Below, one piece after another: positions 27,853 to 39,862 of a DNA stretch of 64,000 nt (its first letter is position 1; each line of letters begins with the position of its first letter). The translations under genes and the position numbers were made by a program. The notes under the pieces are model-generated. The model made no database searches. It was not told the origin of the DNA and saw nothing but the letters and a program-made list of their open reading frames with translations. The stretch comes from Amia ocellicauda (taxonomy: Eukaryota > Chordata > Actinopteri > Amiiformes > Amiidae), in the NCBI RefSeq assembly GCF_036373705.1, contig NC_089855.1, positions 49,804,318 to 49,868,317 on the forward strand. Reading direction: 5' to 3'.

Positions 27853-29759
27853 TGAGGATTAGCTCACGTGGTAGAGCGCTTGCTTAGCATTGTAGCGTTA
27901 TGTTGGGTGTATTTGGATAAGAGCATTTGGACTCTGAGCTGAAGCACTGATCTAAAGAAAACCTCTCCCCCCCAAAGTTATCAGATTCCCTTAGCTCATC
28001 AGCTTGGAACTGGTTTGCATCAAAGTGACAGTTTTGGGGAGGATGGCACCAAGAAGAGGCCAAATAGTTTGGAATTCTGCTATGAGATGTCTGGAGAAAG
28101 GGGCCTGTAGGTGATAAAAACTCTTTGAAGTGGACGAGAGCCGAAATCCCGACATAGAGCTACGAACCAAGGCCAACCGGCATTTCCAAAAGATGGCATG
28201 GATTGACATCAGTCATAAATCAAGCCCCCATCCAATAGGACACTGGGGGCTGAAACCGAAATCCAATCTCAAAAACTCAAGAACCAATCACCTCTTGATC
28301 TGACAGACTATAAGGAAGAGCGGACAGTCTTTCTCGCTCTCTCTCACCTGAACCAGTAACTCGCTGCCACAGCTCAACCTGTAGCTCTGTTGCCAGAACC
28401 GGAACCAGAAACCAACTAAGTCTTTGCCGGCAACAGAAGAGTTAAACTGGGAGAAGGAGATTGAGCCGTACGAAGAATTCTTTTAAAGGACTTTATTAAA
28501 TAAAGAACTTTACAAACTGCGCTGCCCGCCTGTGCCCACCTGATCAGTGGAGTTTTACAGCTGGACAATTGACTAAGTCGACTGTATACGAAAGTGTCAG
28601 TCATTTAAATAGCTATTTGAGTCTTAAGAAACTTGACCCTTGGAACAAACACGGCCCTGCTTTCCTCAAAGACTTTGTCTTCAAATAAGTACGGTGAGAG
28701 ACCCTGCTTGCCAAGAAGATTTTGTGCACAACCTTGGAGCCTTCAAACCAGTGGAAAATCTGTTTGGAAACGACTCTACTTTCGCGAAACCCCAACTTCC
28801 AGGTGTATCGACTGAGTGGAAGTTCTTGGACAAAGCCGAACCAGACTGCCTTTGTTCCAAACCACACGGACCTCGTGCCGTGTGCTGTTATCTGAGCCCG
28901 AAGCCAGAGAGGCCTCTCTGCGACGAAGTTCAGATAAGTTTAACAGTTTGGAGTTCATGATTCATGACATTTGAGAAATCAATTAGAAATGTTAATCTGT
29001 GATTCATAATTTTAGAATGTGTAATATCATTTAGTTTTCTTAAATATAAATGTGTGTTGCATTAAACTGTTTTGTTGATCATTTTAGAAATAAAATCTGT
29101 CAACGCCGAGAAATATCGTCTCATTCCTGTTTAACTGTTTAGTCTGAAATTGACACAAGTTAATTGACATTAGATTATTGGTGGCCCTGCCTATCCTTAA
29201 TCATTGAATAATAATCAGTTAAGGGAAATTGTGGTAACAACTAATGATAGGATCTTTCTCGGCACCTAAACGTGAATGAGACTGATATATATATAACAAG
29301 AAGTTACCTGACATAAATACTAACCTGCGTAGTTATTTAATGTCTGACTAATAATACTAACGAGAGACTCACCTTCGTCTTACTAACCGGTATTGTAGTC
29401 AATGTGTTTATAACCTTTTTTGTTTAACGATTTGTGTTATCATATGTGATCCCATGGTCTTTGATTTGGTCACGGAAGTGATTTGTCTTCGATTTGTTGA
29501 TCTAGAGTTGAATTGTAATTAGTTTTTCCCTTTTGTATAATTAGTGTAGTGCTACATTTAGTCTTTGTTTTGAATACATTTGACAATTTATATCTTTGGA
29601 ATTGGTGTCTGCGTCCAATTATTACAGAAATTGAGTTCTACAAGATTCCAGGATTCGTGATAAGGTGATACTTTAAATTCACTTCTTTAATTGAAATGTA
29701 TAAGTGTACCTTACGCTACAGCATGCGAGAGGCAGCGGGATCGATGCCCGCATTCTCCA
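27853..29759 (+). pseudogene. tRNA-Ala(AGC) split by an LTR, U4
   Basis: 5' half 27853-27890 with one anticodon-stem change (gcttgcttag), 3' half 29721-29759. Dead through the LTR insertion. Confidence 0.9.
27891..29720 (+). mobile_element. Solo-LTR-like element, U4 (1830 bp)
   Basis: Same termini and gcat duplication. Close to the U3 copy in its 3' part (both have gttgatcatttta and aatatcgtctc). Confidence 0.65.
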
Positions 29760-30760
29760 AGGCCTCAGGCGCTCGTGCCCCGGTTTCGGGGGAGAGTCGC
29801 TCACTTTTCTTGCCGCAGACACAGACGCAAGGCATTGCCTGTTTGCCGTAAGGTTATCAGACACAACGCGCCGGCGACGGCTGCAGCATTAGCACGCCGG
29901 CTGGCCCTTCCGAAGTTCCCCAAAAACGACCGAGATGCCGCTTCGACGTCGTAACCCCAGGAACGACCGCAAAGGCACTCCAACCCTCAATCTTCCGATC
30001 CGAAGTCAGACCGAAGAGACTGTATGATGTTTTAGATTAAAGATAGTATGCAGACCGAGCAAGTTAGATTTATCGAGCTAGCAAACAGCCATTGAGGCAC
30101 CTGTTCGGGACGTACCCTGTAGAAATTCCTGTCAACGATAAAAGGATCAAACGGTGGAGAAAAAGCCCGCAGGATGTTTGTCAAAACTCTGTTTGTGGAC
30201 TGAATGGCTTTCCCAGATTGGCAGGGACTGTTTTTGGTATTGACTGAGGGACAGTTGTAAAAGACAACCTCTCACCGGACCTCTGGCATACACCAAAGAA
30301 AGCCACCTCACCTCTCCCCCGGATCTCACAAAACACAATCCACCCCGCCCCCAGGGAAGACAGACCGCAATCGGACTCGGGCTTGCACCTTTTGATTGGA
30401 TGAACGGCCGCAAACATTCTATGTCATTTTCTTTTAAAGCTTCACTCGTGCTTGTAAAAAACTGAGGTCTCACTGAAAGAATGCCCTGACGTGGTTGCTT
30501 CCAAGCTAGCTGGTTTACAAAGTTCCTTTTCGCTTTAACGATGATTTCCAAGAAGGGAAATAATCTATCTGTAATCTGTCAACACAGGCACCTTCTTCTC
30601 CGTTAAGCCACGCGGTCACCACCAGGAAGATGAACGCACCAGGCCGACCCAGAGTTTTCCAAGCCTCCCAAGAGGGAACATAAACAGGCCTTATTCGCAG
30701 ACACAGGCCCTCACGCAGGGAGACCACCGCTTCACCGCCGCTGCCCTTGCCAAGGGCCCC

Positions 30761-30832
30761 AGGTCCCATCGAGACTTGAACTCGGATCGCTGGATTCAGA
30801 GTCCAGAGTGCTAACCATTACTCCATGGGACC
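30761..30832 (-). tRNA. tRNA-Gln(CUG), U5
   Basis: 72 nt with the acceptor strand GGTCCCA as in U1, giving a fully paired acceptor stem, but the outer T-stem pair is C against A as in U2 and U3. Anticodon loop intact. Confidence 0.92.
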
Positions 30833-30966
30833 AAGCCCGCTGCCCTCCTCTTACCCGTGACGAAGGTTTCTGCTCTACGCACACGTCTCATCTGTCGCAC
30901 GGCCAAGTCCAGATTGAGCCAAGTTGCGCCCAGAGTGCTGCGTGTGGCGGGTCACTTCCGGAGCCG

Positions 30967-31038
30967 TCCCTGGTGGTCTAGTGGTCAGGATTCGGCGCTC
31001 TCACCGCCGCGGCCCGGGTTCGATTCCCGGCCAGGGAA
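30967..31038 (+). tRNA. tRNA-Glu(CUC), U5
   Basis: 72 nt, anticodon CTC, canonical B box. The innermost acceptor pair is G-C (ggccaggg) rather than the G-T wobble of most copies. It looks sound. Confidence 0.95.
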
Positions 31039-31361
31039 GGTGGATCTGATGCTCTTCCCCTAGGACCTGTGTGGTGCATTTTCTCTCTCTCTATCTGTGA
31101 TTAAATCCTTACTTATATACATATGTCCATGAACGTTTCTGGAGCTCATGTACATCACATCACACGACGGGCCGTGATCTTTTCGGTCACTTTGAAAGTT
31201 TTGCTCATGACAATCCTTTTCTATTGCGGCACGATGGCTGCCACCGAGGAAGGAAAGTCGTCCGCAGTTGGCTGCAAGCTTGCCTGAAGCGCAGGAAAGG
31301 ACTTACTCGCGACGTGCCACTTAAAGACTGAAGAAGTGGGGGTCGGCCTCACCGAGAGCCC

Positions 31362-33272
31362 TGAGGATCAGCTCACGTGGTAGAGTGCTCGCTTAGCATT
31401 GTAGCGTTATGTTGGGTGTATTTGGATAAGAGCATTTGGGCTCTGAGCTGAAGCACTGATCTAAAGAAAACCTCTCCCCCCCAAAGTTATCAGATTCCCT
31501 TAGCTCATCAGCTTGGAACTGGTTTGCATCAAAGTGACAGTTTTGGGGAGGATGGCACCAAGAAGAGGCCAAATAGTTTGGAATTCTGCTATGAGATGTC
31601 TAGAGAAAGGGGCCTGTAGGTGATAAAAACTCTTTGAAGTGGACGAGAGCCGAAATCCCGACATAGAGCTACGAACCCAGGCCAACCGGCATTTCCAAAA
31701 GATGGCATGGATTGACATCAGTCATAAATCAAGCCCCCCTCCAATAGGACACTGGGGGCTGAAACCGAAATCCAATCTCAAAAACTCAAGAACCAATCAC
31801 CTCTTGATCTGACAGACTATAAGGAACAGCGGACAGTCTTTCTCGCTCTCTCTCACCTGAACCAGTAACTCGCTGCCACAGCTCAACCTGTAGCTCTGTT
31901 GCCAGAACCGGAACCAGAAACCAACTAAGTCTTTGCCGGCAACAGAAGAGTTAAACTGGGAGAAGGAGATTGAGCCGTACGAAGAATTCTTTTAAAGGAC
32001 TTTATTAAATAAAGAACTTTACAGACTGCGCTGCCCGCCTGTGCCCACCTGATCAGTGGAGTTTTACAGCTGGACAATTGACTAAGTCGACTGTATACGA
32101 AAGTGTCAGTCATTTAAATAGCTATTTGAGTCTTAAGAAACTTGACCCTTGGAACAAACACGGCCCTGCTTTCCCCAAAGACTTTGTCTTCAAATAAGTA
32201 CGGTGAGAGACCCTGCTTGCCAAGAAGATTTTGTGCACAACCTTGGAGCCTTCAAACCAGTGGAAAATCTGTTTGGAAACGACTCTACTTTCGCGAAACC
32301 CCAACTTCCAGGTGTATCGACTGAGTGGAAGTTCTTGGACAAAGCCGAACCGGACTGCCTTTGTTCCAAACCACACGGACCTCGTGCCGTGTGCTGTTAT
32401 CTGAGCCCGAAGCCAGAGAGGCCTCTCTGCGACGAAGTTCAGATAAGTTTAACAGTTTGGAGTTCATGATTCATGACATTTGAGAAATCAATTAGAAATG
32501 TTAATCTGTGATTCATAACTCTAGAATGTGTAATATCATTTAGTTTTCTTAAATATAAATGTGTGTTGCATTAAACTGTTTTGTTGATAATTTTAGAAAT
32601 AAAATCTGTCAACGCCGAGAAATATCTTCTCATTCCTGTTTAACTGTTTAGTCTGAAATTGACACAAGTTAATAGACATTAGATTATTGGTGGCCCTACC
32701 TATCCTTAATCATTGAATAATAATCAGTTAAGGGAAATTGTGGTAACAAGTAATGATAGGATCTTTCTCGGCACCTAAACGTGAATGAGACTGATATATA
32801 TATATATAACGAGAAGTTACCTGACATAAATACTAACCTGCGTAGTTATTTAATGTCTGACTAATAATACTAACGAGAGACTCACCTTCGTCTTACTAAC
32901 CGGTATTGTAGTCAATGTGTTTATAACCTTTTTTGTTTAACGATTTGTGTTATCATATGTGATCCCATGGTCTTTGATTTGATCACGGAAGTGATTTGTC
33001 TTCGATCTGTTGATCTAGAGTTGAATTGTAATTAGTTTTTCCCTTTTGTATAATTAGTGTAGTGCTACATTTAGTCTTTGTTTTGAATACATTTGACAAT
33101 TTATATCTTTGGAATTGGTGTCTGCGTCCAATTATTACAGAAATTGAGTTCTACAAGATTCCAGGATTCGTGATAAGGTGATACTTTAAATTCACTTCTT
33201 TAATTGAAATGTATAAGTGTACCTTACGCTACAGCATGCGAGAGGCAGCGGGATCGATGCCCGCATTCTCCA
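31362..33272 (+). pseudogene. tRNA-Ala(AGC) split by an LTR, U5
   Basis: 5' half 31362-31399 with the gatcagctc and gagtgctc changes shared only with U1; 3' half 33234-33272. Dead through the LTR insertion. Confidence 0.9.
31400..33233 (+). mobile_element. Solo-LTR-like element, U5 (1834 bp)
   Basis: Same termini and gcat duplication. Slightly longer because of a longer TA repeat near 32795-32808. Confidence 0.65.
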
Positions 33273-34279
33273 AGGCCTCAGGCGCTCGTGCCCCGGTTTC
33301 GGGGGAGAGTCGCTCACTTTTCTTGCCGCAGACACAGGCGCAAGGCATTGCCTGTTTGCCGTAAGGTTATCAGACACAACGCGCCGGCGACGGCTGCAGC
33401 ATTAGCACGCCGGCTGGCCCTTCCGAAGTTCCCCAAAAACGACCGAGATGCCGCTTCGACGTCGTAACCCCAGGAACGACCGCAAAGGCACTCCAACCCT
33501 CAATCTTCCGATCCGAAGTCAGACCGAAGAGACTGTATGATGTTTTAGATTAAAGATAGTATGCAGACTGAGCAAGTTAGATTTATCGAGCTAGCAAACA
33601 GCCATTGAGGCACCTGTTCGGGACGTACCCTGTAGAAATTCCTGTCAACGATAAAAGGATCAAACGGTGGAGAAAAAGCCCGCAGGATGTTTGTCAAAAC
33701 TCTGTTTGTGGACTGAATGGCTTTCCCAGATTGGCAGGGACTGTTTTTGGTATTGACTGAGGGACAGTTGTAAAAGACAACCTCTCACCGGACCTCTGGC
33801 ATACACCAAAGAAAGCCACCTCACCTCTCCCCCGGATCTCACAAAACACAATCCCCCCCGCCCCCAGGGAAGACAGACCGCAATCGGACTCGGGCTTGCA
33901 CCTTTTGATTGGATGAACGGCCGCAAACATTCTATGTCATTTTCTTTTAAAGCTTCACTCGTGCTTGTAAAAAACCGAGGTCTCACTGAAAGAATGCCCT
34001 GACGTGGTTGCTTCCAAGCTAGCTGGTTTACAAAGTTCCTTTAACGATGATTTCCAAGAAGGGAAATAATCTATCTGTAATCTGTCAACACAGGCACCTT
34101 CTTCTCCATTAAGCCACACGGTCACCACCAGGAAGGTGAACGCACCAGGCCGACCCGGAGTTTTCGCCAATTCGTCTCCAAGCCTCCCAAGAGGGAACAT
34201 AAACAGGCCTTATTCGCAGACACAAGCCCTCACGCAGGGAGACCACCGCTTCACCGCCGCTGCCCCTGCCAAGGGCCCC

Positions 34280-34351
34280 AGGTCCCACCGAGACTTGAAC
34301 TCAGATCGCTGGATTCAGAGTCCAGAGTGCTAACCATTACACCATGGAACC
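34280..34351 (-). tRNA. tRNA-Gln(CUG), U6
   Basis: 72 nt, anticodon CTG, T stem CTGAG with one wobble as in U4 and otherwise paired, common A box. It looks functional by structure. Confidence 0.94.
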
Positions 34352-34486
34352 AAGCCGGCTGCCCACCTCTTGCCCGTGACGAAGGTTTCTGCTCTACGCA
34401 CACGTCTTGCTCTGTCGCACGGCCAAGTCCAGAGTGAGCCAAGTTGCGCCCAGAGTGCTGCGTGTGGCGGGTCACTTCCGGAGCCT

Positions 34487-34558
34487 TCCCTGGTGGTCTA
34501 GTGGTCAGGATTCGGCGCTCTCACCGCCGCGGCCCGGGTTCGATTCCCGGTCAGGGAA
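34487..34558 (+). tRNA. tRNA-Glu(CUC), U6
   Basis: 72 nt, all arms paired, anticodon CTC, canonical A and B boxes. The base before it is T (cttccctgg) rather than the usual G, outside the mature tRNA. Confidence 0.96.
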
Positions 34559-34881
34559 GGTGGATCTGATGCTCTTCCCCTAGGACCTGTGTGGTGCATT
34601 TTCTCTCTCTCTATCTGTGATTAAATCCTTACTTATATACATATGTCCATGAACGTTTCTGGAGCTCATGTAAATCACATCACACGACGGGCCGTGATCT
34701 TTTCGGTCACTTTGAAAGTCTTGCTCATGACAATCCTTTTCTATTGCGGCACGATGGCTGCCACCGAGGATGGAATGTCGTCCGCAGTTGGCTGCAAGCT
34801 TGCCTGAAGCGCAGGAAAGGACTTACTCGCGACGTGCCACTTAAAGAATGAAAAAGTGGGGGTCGGCCTCACCGAGAGCCC

Positions 34882-36769
34882 TGAGGATTAGCTCACGTGG
34901 TAGAGCGCTCGCTTAGCATTGTAGCGTTATGTTGGTTGTATTTGGATAAGAGCATTTGGGCTCTGAGCTGAAGCACTGATCTAAAGAAAACCTCTCCCCC
35001 CCAAAGTTATCAGATTCCCTTAGCTCATCAGCTTGGAACTGGTTTGCATCAAAGTGACAGTTTTGGGGAGGATGGCACCAAGAAGAGGCCAAAAAGTTTG
35101 GAATTCTGCTATGAGATGTCTGGAGAAAGGGGCCTGTAGGTGATAAAAACTCTTTGAAGTGGACGAGAGCCGAAATCCCGACATAGAGCTACGAACCCAG
35201 GCCAACCGGCATTTCCAAAAGATGGCATGGATTGACATCAGTCATAAATCAAGCCCCCCTCCAATAGGACACTGGGGGCTGAAACCGAAATCCAATCTCA
35301 AAAACTCAAGAACCAATCACCTCTTGATCTGACAGACTATAAGGAACAGCGGACAGTCTTTCTCGCTCTCTCTCACCTGAACCAGTAACTCGCTGCCACA
35401 GCTCAACCTGTAGCTCTGTTGCCAGAACCGGAACCAGAAACCAACTAAGTCTTTGCCGGCAACAGAAGAGTTAAACTGGGAGAAGGAGATTGAGCCGTAC
35501 GAAGAATTCTTTTAAAGGACTTTATTAAATAAAGAACTTTACAGACTGCGCTGCCCGCCTGTGCCCACCTGATCAGTGGAGTTTTACAGCTGGACAAATG
35601 ACTAAGTCGACTGTATACAAAAGTGTCAGTCATTTAAATAGCTATTTGAGTCTTAAGAAACTTGACCCTTGGAACAAACACGGCCCTGCTTTCCTCAAAG
35701 ACGTCTTCAAATAAGTACGGTGAGAGACCCTGCTTGCCAAGAAGTTTTTGTGCACAACCTTGGAGCCTTCAAACCAGTGGAAAATCTGTTTGGAAACGAC
35801 TCTACTTTCGCGAAACCCCAACTTCCAGGTGTATCGACTGAGTGGAAGTTCTTTGACAAAGCCGAACCAGACTGCCTTTGTTCCAAACCACACGGACCTC
35901 GTGCCGTGTGCTGTTATCTGAGCCCGAAGCCAGAGAGGCCTCTCTGCGACGAAGTTCAGATAAGTTTAACAGTTTGGAGTTCATGATTCATGACATTTGA
36001 GAAATCAATTAGAAATGTTAATCTGTGATTCATAACTCTAGAATGTGTAATTTCATTTAGTTTTCTTAAATATAAATGTGTGTTGCATTAAACTGTTTTG
36101 TTGATCATTTTAGAAATAAAATCTGTCAACGCCGAGAAATATCTTCTCATTCCTGTTTAACTGTTTAGTCTGAAATTGACACAAGTTAATAGACATTAGA
36201 TTATTGGTGGCTCTGCCTATCCTTAATCATTGAATAATAATCAGTTAAGGGAAATTGTGGTAACAAGTAATGATAGGATCTTTCTCGGCACCTAAACGTG
36301 AATGAGACTGATATATATATAACGAGAAGTTACCTGACATAAATACTAACCTGCGTAGTTATTTAATGTCTGACTAATAATACTAACGAGAGACTCACCT
36401 TCGTCTTACTAACCGGCATTGTAGTCAATGTGTTTATAACCTTTTTTGTTTAACGATTTGTGTTATCATATGTGATCCCATGGTCTTTGATTTGGTCATA
36501 GAAGTGATTTGTCTTCGATTTGTTGATCTAGAGTTGAATTGTAATTAGTTTTTCCCTTTTGTATAATTAGTGTAGTGCTACATTTAGTCTTTGTTTTGAA
36601 TACATTTGATAATTTATATCTTTGGAATTGGTGTCTGCGTCCAATTATTACAGAAATTGAGTTCTACAAGATTCCAGAATTCGTGATAAGGTGATACTAT
36701 AAATTCACTTCTTTAATTGAAATGTATAAGTGTACCTTACGCTACAGCATGCGAGAGGCAGCGGGATCG
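34882..36769 (+). pseudogene. tRNA-Ala(AGC) split and truncated, U6
   Basis: 5' half 34882-34919 is complete. The 3' half (36747-36769) stops within the T arm at gcgggatcg because of the deletion described for this unit. Doubly dead: LTR in the anticodon loop and loss of the acceptor 3' strand. Confidence 0.9.
34920..36746 (+). mobile_element. Solo-LTR-like element, U6 (1827 bp)
   Basis: Same termini. The deletion to its right begins 23 bp past its end and does not touch it. Confidence 0.65.
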
Positions 36770-36791
36770 CTGGCCCTCACGCAGGCCATCA
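36770..36791. other. Filler at the U6 deletion junction
   Basis: About 22 bp (tggccctcacgcagg and flanks) replace roughly 222 bp present in other units. The core ggccctcacgcagg matches the Gln 3' flank of the same unit type (for example near 109-122), so it looks templated by end-joining repair or polymerase switching. Confidence 0.75.
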
Positions 36792-37598
36792 CCGCAAAGG
36801 CACTCCAACCCTCAATCTTCCGATCCGAAGTCAGACCGAAGAGACTGTATGATGTTTTAGATTAAAGATAGTATGCAGACCGAGCAAGTTAGATTTATCG
36901 AGCTAGCAAACAGCCATTGAGGCACCTGTTCGGGACGTACCCTGTAGAAATTCCTGTCAACGATAAAAGGATCAAACGGTGGAGAAAAAGCCCGCAGGAT
37001 GTTTGTCAAAACTCTGTTTGTGGACTGAATGGCTTTCCCAGATTGGCAGGGACTGTTTTTGGTATTGACTGAGGGACAGTTGTAAAAGACAACCTCTCAC
37101 CGGACCTCTGGCATACACCAAAGAAAGCCACCTCACCTCTCCCCCGAATCTCACAAAACACAATCCCCCCCGCCCCCAGGGAAGACAGACCGCAATCGGA
37201 CTCGGGCTAGCAAATTTTGATTGGATGAACGGCCGCAAACATTCTATGTCATTTTCTTTTAAAGCTTCACTCGTGCTTGTAAAAAACCGAGGTCTCACTG
37301 AAAGAATGCCCTGACGTGGTTGCTTCCAAGCTAGCTGGTTTACAAAGTTCCTTTTCGCTTTAACGATGATTTCCAAGAAGGGAAATAATCTATCTGTAAT
37401 CTGTCAACACAGGCACCTTCTTCTCCGTTAAGCCACGCGGTCACCACCAGGAAGATGAACGCACCAGGCCGACCCGGAGTTTTTGCCAATTCGTCTCCAA
37501 GCCTCCCAAGAGGGAACATAAACAGGCCTTATTCGCAGACACAGGCCCTCACGCAGGGAGACCACCGCTTCACCGCCGCTGCCCCTGCCAAGGGCCCC

Positions 37599-37670
37599 AG
37601 GTCCCACCGAGACTTGAAATCAGATCGCTGGATTCAGAGTCCAGAGTGCTAACCATTACACCATGGAACC
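37599..37670 (-). tRNA. tRNA-Gln(CUG), U7, T-stem damaged
   Basis: 72 nt with an intact CTG anticodon loop, but the T stem reads CTGAT against CTCGG. This breaks the near-universal last T-stem pair and alters the B box (GATTTCAAG). Likely poorly transcribed or unstable. Confidence 0.85.
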
Positions 37671-37805
37671 AAGCCGGCTGCCCACCTCTTGCCCGTGACG
37701 AAGGTTTCTGCTCTACGCACACGTCTCGCTCTGTCGCACGGCCAAGTCCAGAGTGAGCCAAGTTGCGCCCAGAGTGCTGCGTGTGGCGGGTCACTTCCGG
37801 AGCCG

Positions 37806-37877
37806 TCCCTGGTGGTCTAGTGGTCAGGATTCGGCGCTCTCACCGCCGCGGCCCGGGTTCGATTCCCGGTCAGGGAA
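37806..37877 (+). tRNA. tRNA-Glu(CUC), U7
   Basis: 72 nt, fully paired, anticodon CTC, canonical boxes. Unlike the Glu copy beside Polinton 1 it is well preserved. Polinton 2 begins 33 bp past its end, putting the element's T6 run at 37925-37930 within the normal trailer distance. Confidence 0.96.
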
Positions 37878-37904
37878 GGTGGATCTGTTGCTCTTCCCCT
37901 AGGA

Positions 37905-37910
37905 CCTGTG
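37905..37910. repeat. Polinton 2 target-site duplication, left
   Basis: cctgtg, identical to the right copy at 53608-53613 and to the left copy at Polinton 1. Confidence 0.93.
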
Positions 37911-38091
37911 AGTAGATAGTAGGGTTTTTTGGGCGCGGCCTATTTTGTTATGACGTATGCCCTAAGCTTATTAATATTCCTACGTCATAATTGGGGGGCG
38001 TGATTTTAGAGTTATTTCCTTAATTATTCCTACGTCATATCCGTCAGAAAGTGTACACCCCTAAAACCCTGAACAACAAGGCCACCCATAA
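37911..38091 (+). repeat. Polinton 2 left terminal inverted repeat (181 bp)
   Basis: Identical in reading to that of copy 1, including the TGACGTA motifs and the T6 run. Confidence 0.95.
37925..37930 (+). terminator. T6 run inside the Polinton 2 terminal repeat
   Basis: Lies 47 nt past the well-preserved tRNA-Glu of U7 and could serve as its Pol III stop now that the native T4 lies beyond the element (inference). Confidence 0.4.
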
Positions 38092-38212
38092 AGACCCCCC
38101 CCCCCCCCCTGAAGGCAACGCCCCGAAACTCTCCTCTCTATTTAAGACCCCGCGCTGCTTTTAGGCAATACCTCTTTAATTCTCAGCATCTGAAACATCC
38201 CGCTTCTTCAAC
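38092..38212 (+). promoter_or_regulatory. Left promoter region, Polinton 2
   Basis: Longer C-run than copy 1, then the same TATA-like TATTTAAG before the first gene. Confidence 0.45.
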
Positions 38213-38923
38213 ATGTCCAGCGACATCAACATGAAACCCCGCAAGAAACAATCCCGGGCAAGGGTTCCTGTACTCACCAATTTGAAGATTGAACGCTCCT
38301 GGGTGTTGTTCTGGGGGGGTCGACGGGGTTACCGCTTTAAAAGGGATCCCAGCTATGTTGGAGTGGAGCTTTTTGCTTTGGGAGAGAAGGAGGATACGTT
38401 GGAACCTTTTGAGACGGTGATTGAATACTCTTTTGAGGACTGGTTGAAGGTGATGGCATGGAGAGACCTGGGGCTTGTGGATAAGACTCTAGAAGGCTTG
38501 CAAGAGGGTCCAAGAGAAGGCGAAACGGAGTCTCCGACTCAGAGTTTTGAAAGGTGTGAATGGGAAAGCTTGCAGAACTACGGTACAGTGGTGAAGAGTC
38601 TATCTCTAACTACTGATCGTAAGGTTTTGTTTAGCAGTACCCTGATTACAAACCCTATTGAAGGGGTTGTGGAGGATCCAGAAAAACAGGTTACTGAAAT
38701 TATGTTTGACGCCGTGGACTGGCCGTTCTTGAAAGAGGTCATAAACTGTATAAATGATGGTTTTGACATCTTGACCAAATGTTCACAACTGGATTCTGTT
38801 AGAAGGAGAATATGCTGGATTATGGATTATATATCCCCCTTGAATGACGACGACGATGATAAAACAGACGACCTGTGGGGGGTTGGAGGGGGGTCTGACG
38901 GCTCAGGGTCTACTCTCTTCTAA
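38213..38923 (+). CDS. Polinton 2 left-end protein, unknown
   Basis: Counterpart of the first gene of copy 1: basic start, acidic aspartate run near the end, no recognised domain. Conserved between the copies in length. Confidence 0.72.
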   Translation: MSSDINMKPRKKQSRARVPVLTNLKIERSWVLFWGGRRGYRFKRDPSYVGVELFALGEKEDTLEPFETVIEYSFEDWLKVMAWRDLGLVDKTLEGLQEGPREGETESPTQSFERCEWESLQNYGTVVKSLSLTTDRKVLFSSTLITNPIEGVVEDPEKQVTEIMFDAVDWPFLKEVINCINDGFDILTKCSQLDSVRRRICWIMDYISPLNDDDDDKTDDLWGVGGGSDGSGSTLF

Positions 38924-39001
38924 GAGGGCGGTGTGTCGTGACGTAGTGAAGAGATAGGATAAAAGGCGCAACAATTCATTCATGGTTTAAAATTAAAGAG
39001 A

Positions 39002-39850
39002 ATGTCTTACCCGAAAGCTGCGGACGTCGACAGGCTCTACAGGCCTCTTCAAACCCGGGATCACCCCTGGTTCTATTCCCCAGATTTTGTATACACTCCG
39101 GAACCCTCTGACTGCGGTTACCCTCCAAGACCTCAGACCCCGGTCCCTCAGGACGAAACAACATGCGGAGCGATGGATGTCCAAATGAGTCTCGGGGATC
39201 CCCAGCCTCTGGAGCTCATGGAGGGCCTCGATTTTGCCGAACTGTCTACCGTCTGTGCGTCTCAGGAGGGGGTCAGTCCAATGGATGTAGAAACACCCCA
39301 CAAACCACCAGGCGACCCAATGAGCATCGGACGGTCTCGGGGGCGTGATGAAGACGCAGGATTTATGCCCGGGGTAGGTGTCCAAGTAAGCAGAGTGGTT
39401 AAAAGCACCCTGGTGTATATTCTGAGTGCTCTCATCGACCGAGCTCTGAAAGAAGTCTGTCGGGGGTGTGAAGTGAATCACCCCAGTCAGTTGAGACACA
39501 GTTGTTTGTTTGAACCAGACCGTTACTATTTCCTGTTCTATTTCAACGTGTTTTACAGAAGACTGAACAAACCGTGGCTGAAACCGGCACTAATCAAGGC
39601 TCTGTCTTACTCCCACATACATGTCACTGCTGGACAAGTCCAGAAAATCATAGATGAGATTTTGCTGGAGCTGAAAAAGGAGCCGTTTATAATAGAGAAA
39701 CTTGGGCAGCTGCTCAATGACCTGGATGAGCCAAGTAGAAAAACCGCTGGCAAGCTAAAAGCTTATTTCTTCCGTAAAGAAGTTAAAGCTGGGGGCAGCG
39801 ACGAAGAATTCGACATCTACGCCACTGATTCAGACTCTGACCTGAACTAA
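39002..39850 (+). CDS. Polinton 2 second left-arm protein, unknown
   Basis: Counterpart of the 282-aa protein of copy 1. Preceded by the same TGACGTAG and TATA-like motifs. Function unknown. Confidence 0.72.
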   Translation: MSYPKAADVDRLYRPLQTRDHPWFYSPDFVYTPEPSDCGYPPRPQTPVPQDETTCGAMDVQMSLGDPQPLELMEGLDFAELSTVCASQEGVSPMDVETPHKPPGDPMSIGRSRGRDEDAGFMPGVGVQVSRVVKSTLVYILSALIDRALKEVCRGCEVNHPSQLRHSCLFEPDRYYFLFYFNVFYRRLNKPWLKPALIKALSYSHIHVTAGQVQKIIDEILLELKKEPFIIEKLGQLLNDLDEPSRKTAGKLKAYFFRKEVKAGGSDEEFDIYATDSDSDLN

Positions 39851-39862
39851 GGGACTTTGAAC

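Larger units (their letters stand above)
27090..30611 (+). repeat. Array unit U4
   Basis: 3522 bp. Gln, Glu, split Ala with LTR; spacers 27530-27852 and 29760-30611 without recognised genes. In the Gln downstream flank a small change makes a run of five A on the plus strand (27173-27177), the only nearby T-run for any Gln copy here. Confidence 0.95.
30612..34117 (+). repeat. Array unit U5
   Basis: 3506 bp. Gln, Glu, split Ala with LTR; spacers 31039-31361 and 33273-34117 without recognised genes. Shares many private variants with U1, four units away: ccatgggacc in Gln, cgtctcatctgt, ggccaggg in Glu, gatcagctc in Ala. Confidence 0.95.
34118..37436 (+). repeat. Array unit U6, shortened
   Basis: 3319 bp, about 200 bp short. 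The loss removes most of the Ala 3' half and the following GC-rich spacer, replaced at 36770-36791 by about 22 bp of other sequence. Spacers 34559-34881 and 36792-37436 hold no recognised gene. Confidence 0.95.

Noticed and set aside
38578-38778. Minus-strand open frames inside the Polinton plus-strand genes
   Set aside because: They are antisense shadows of longer genes with recognised or conserved products.
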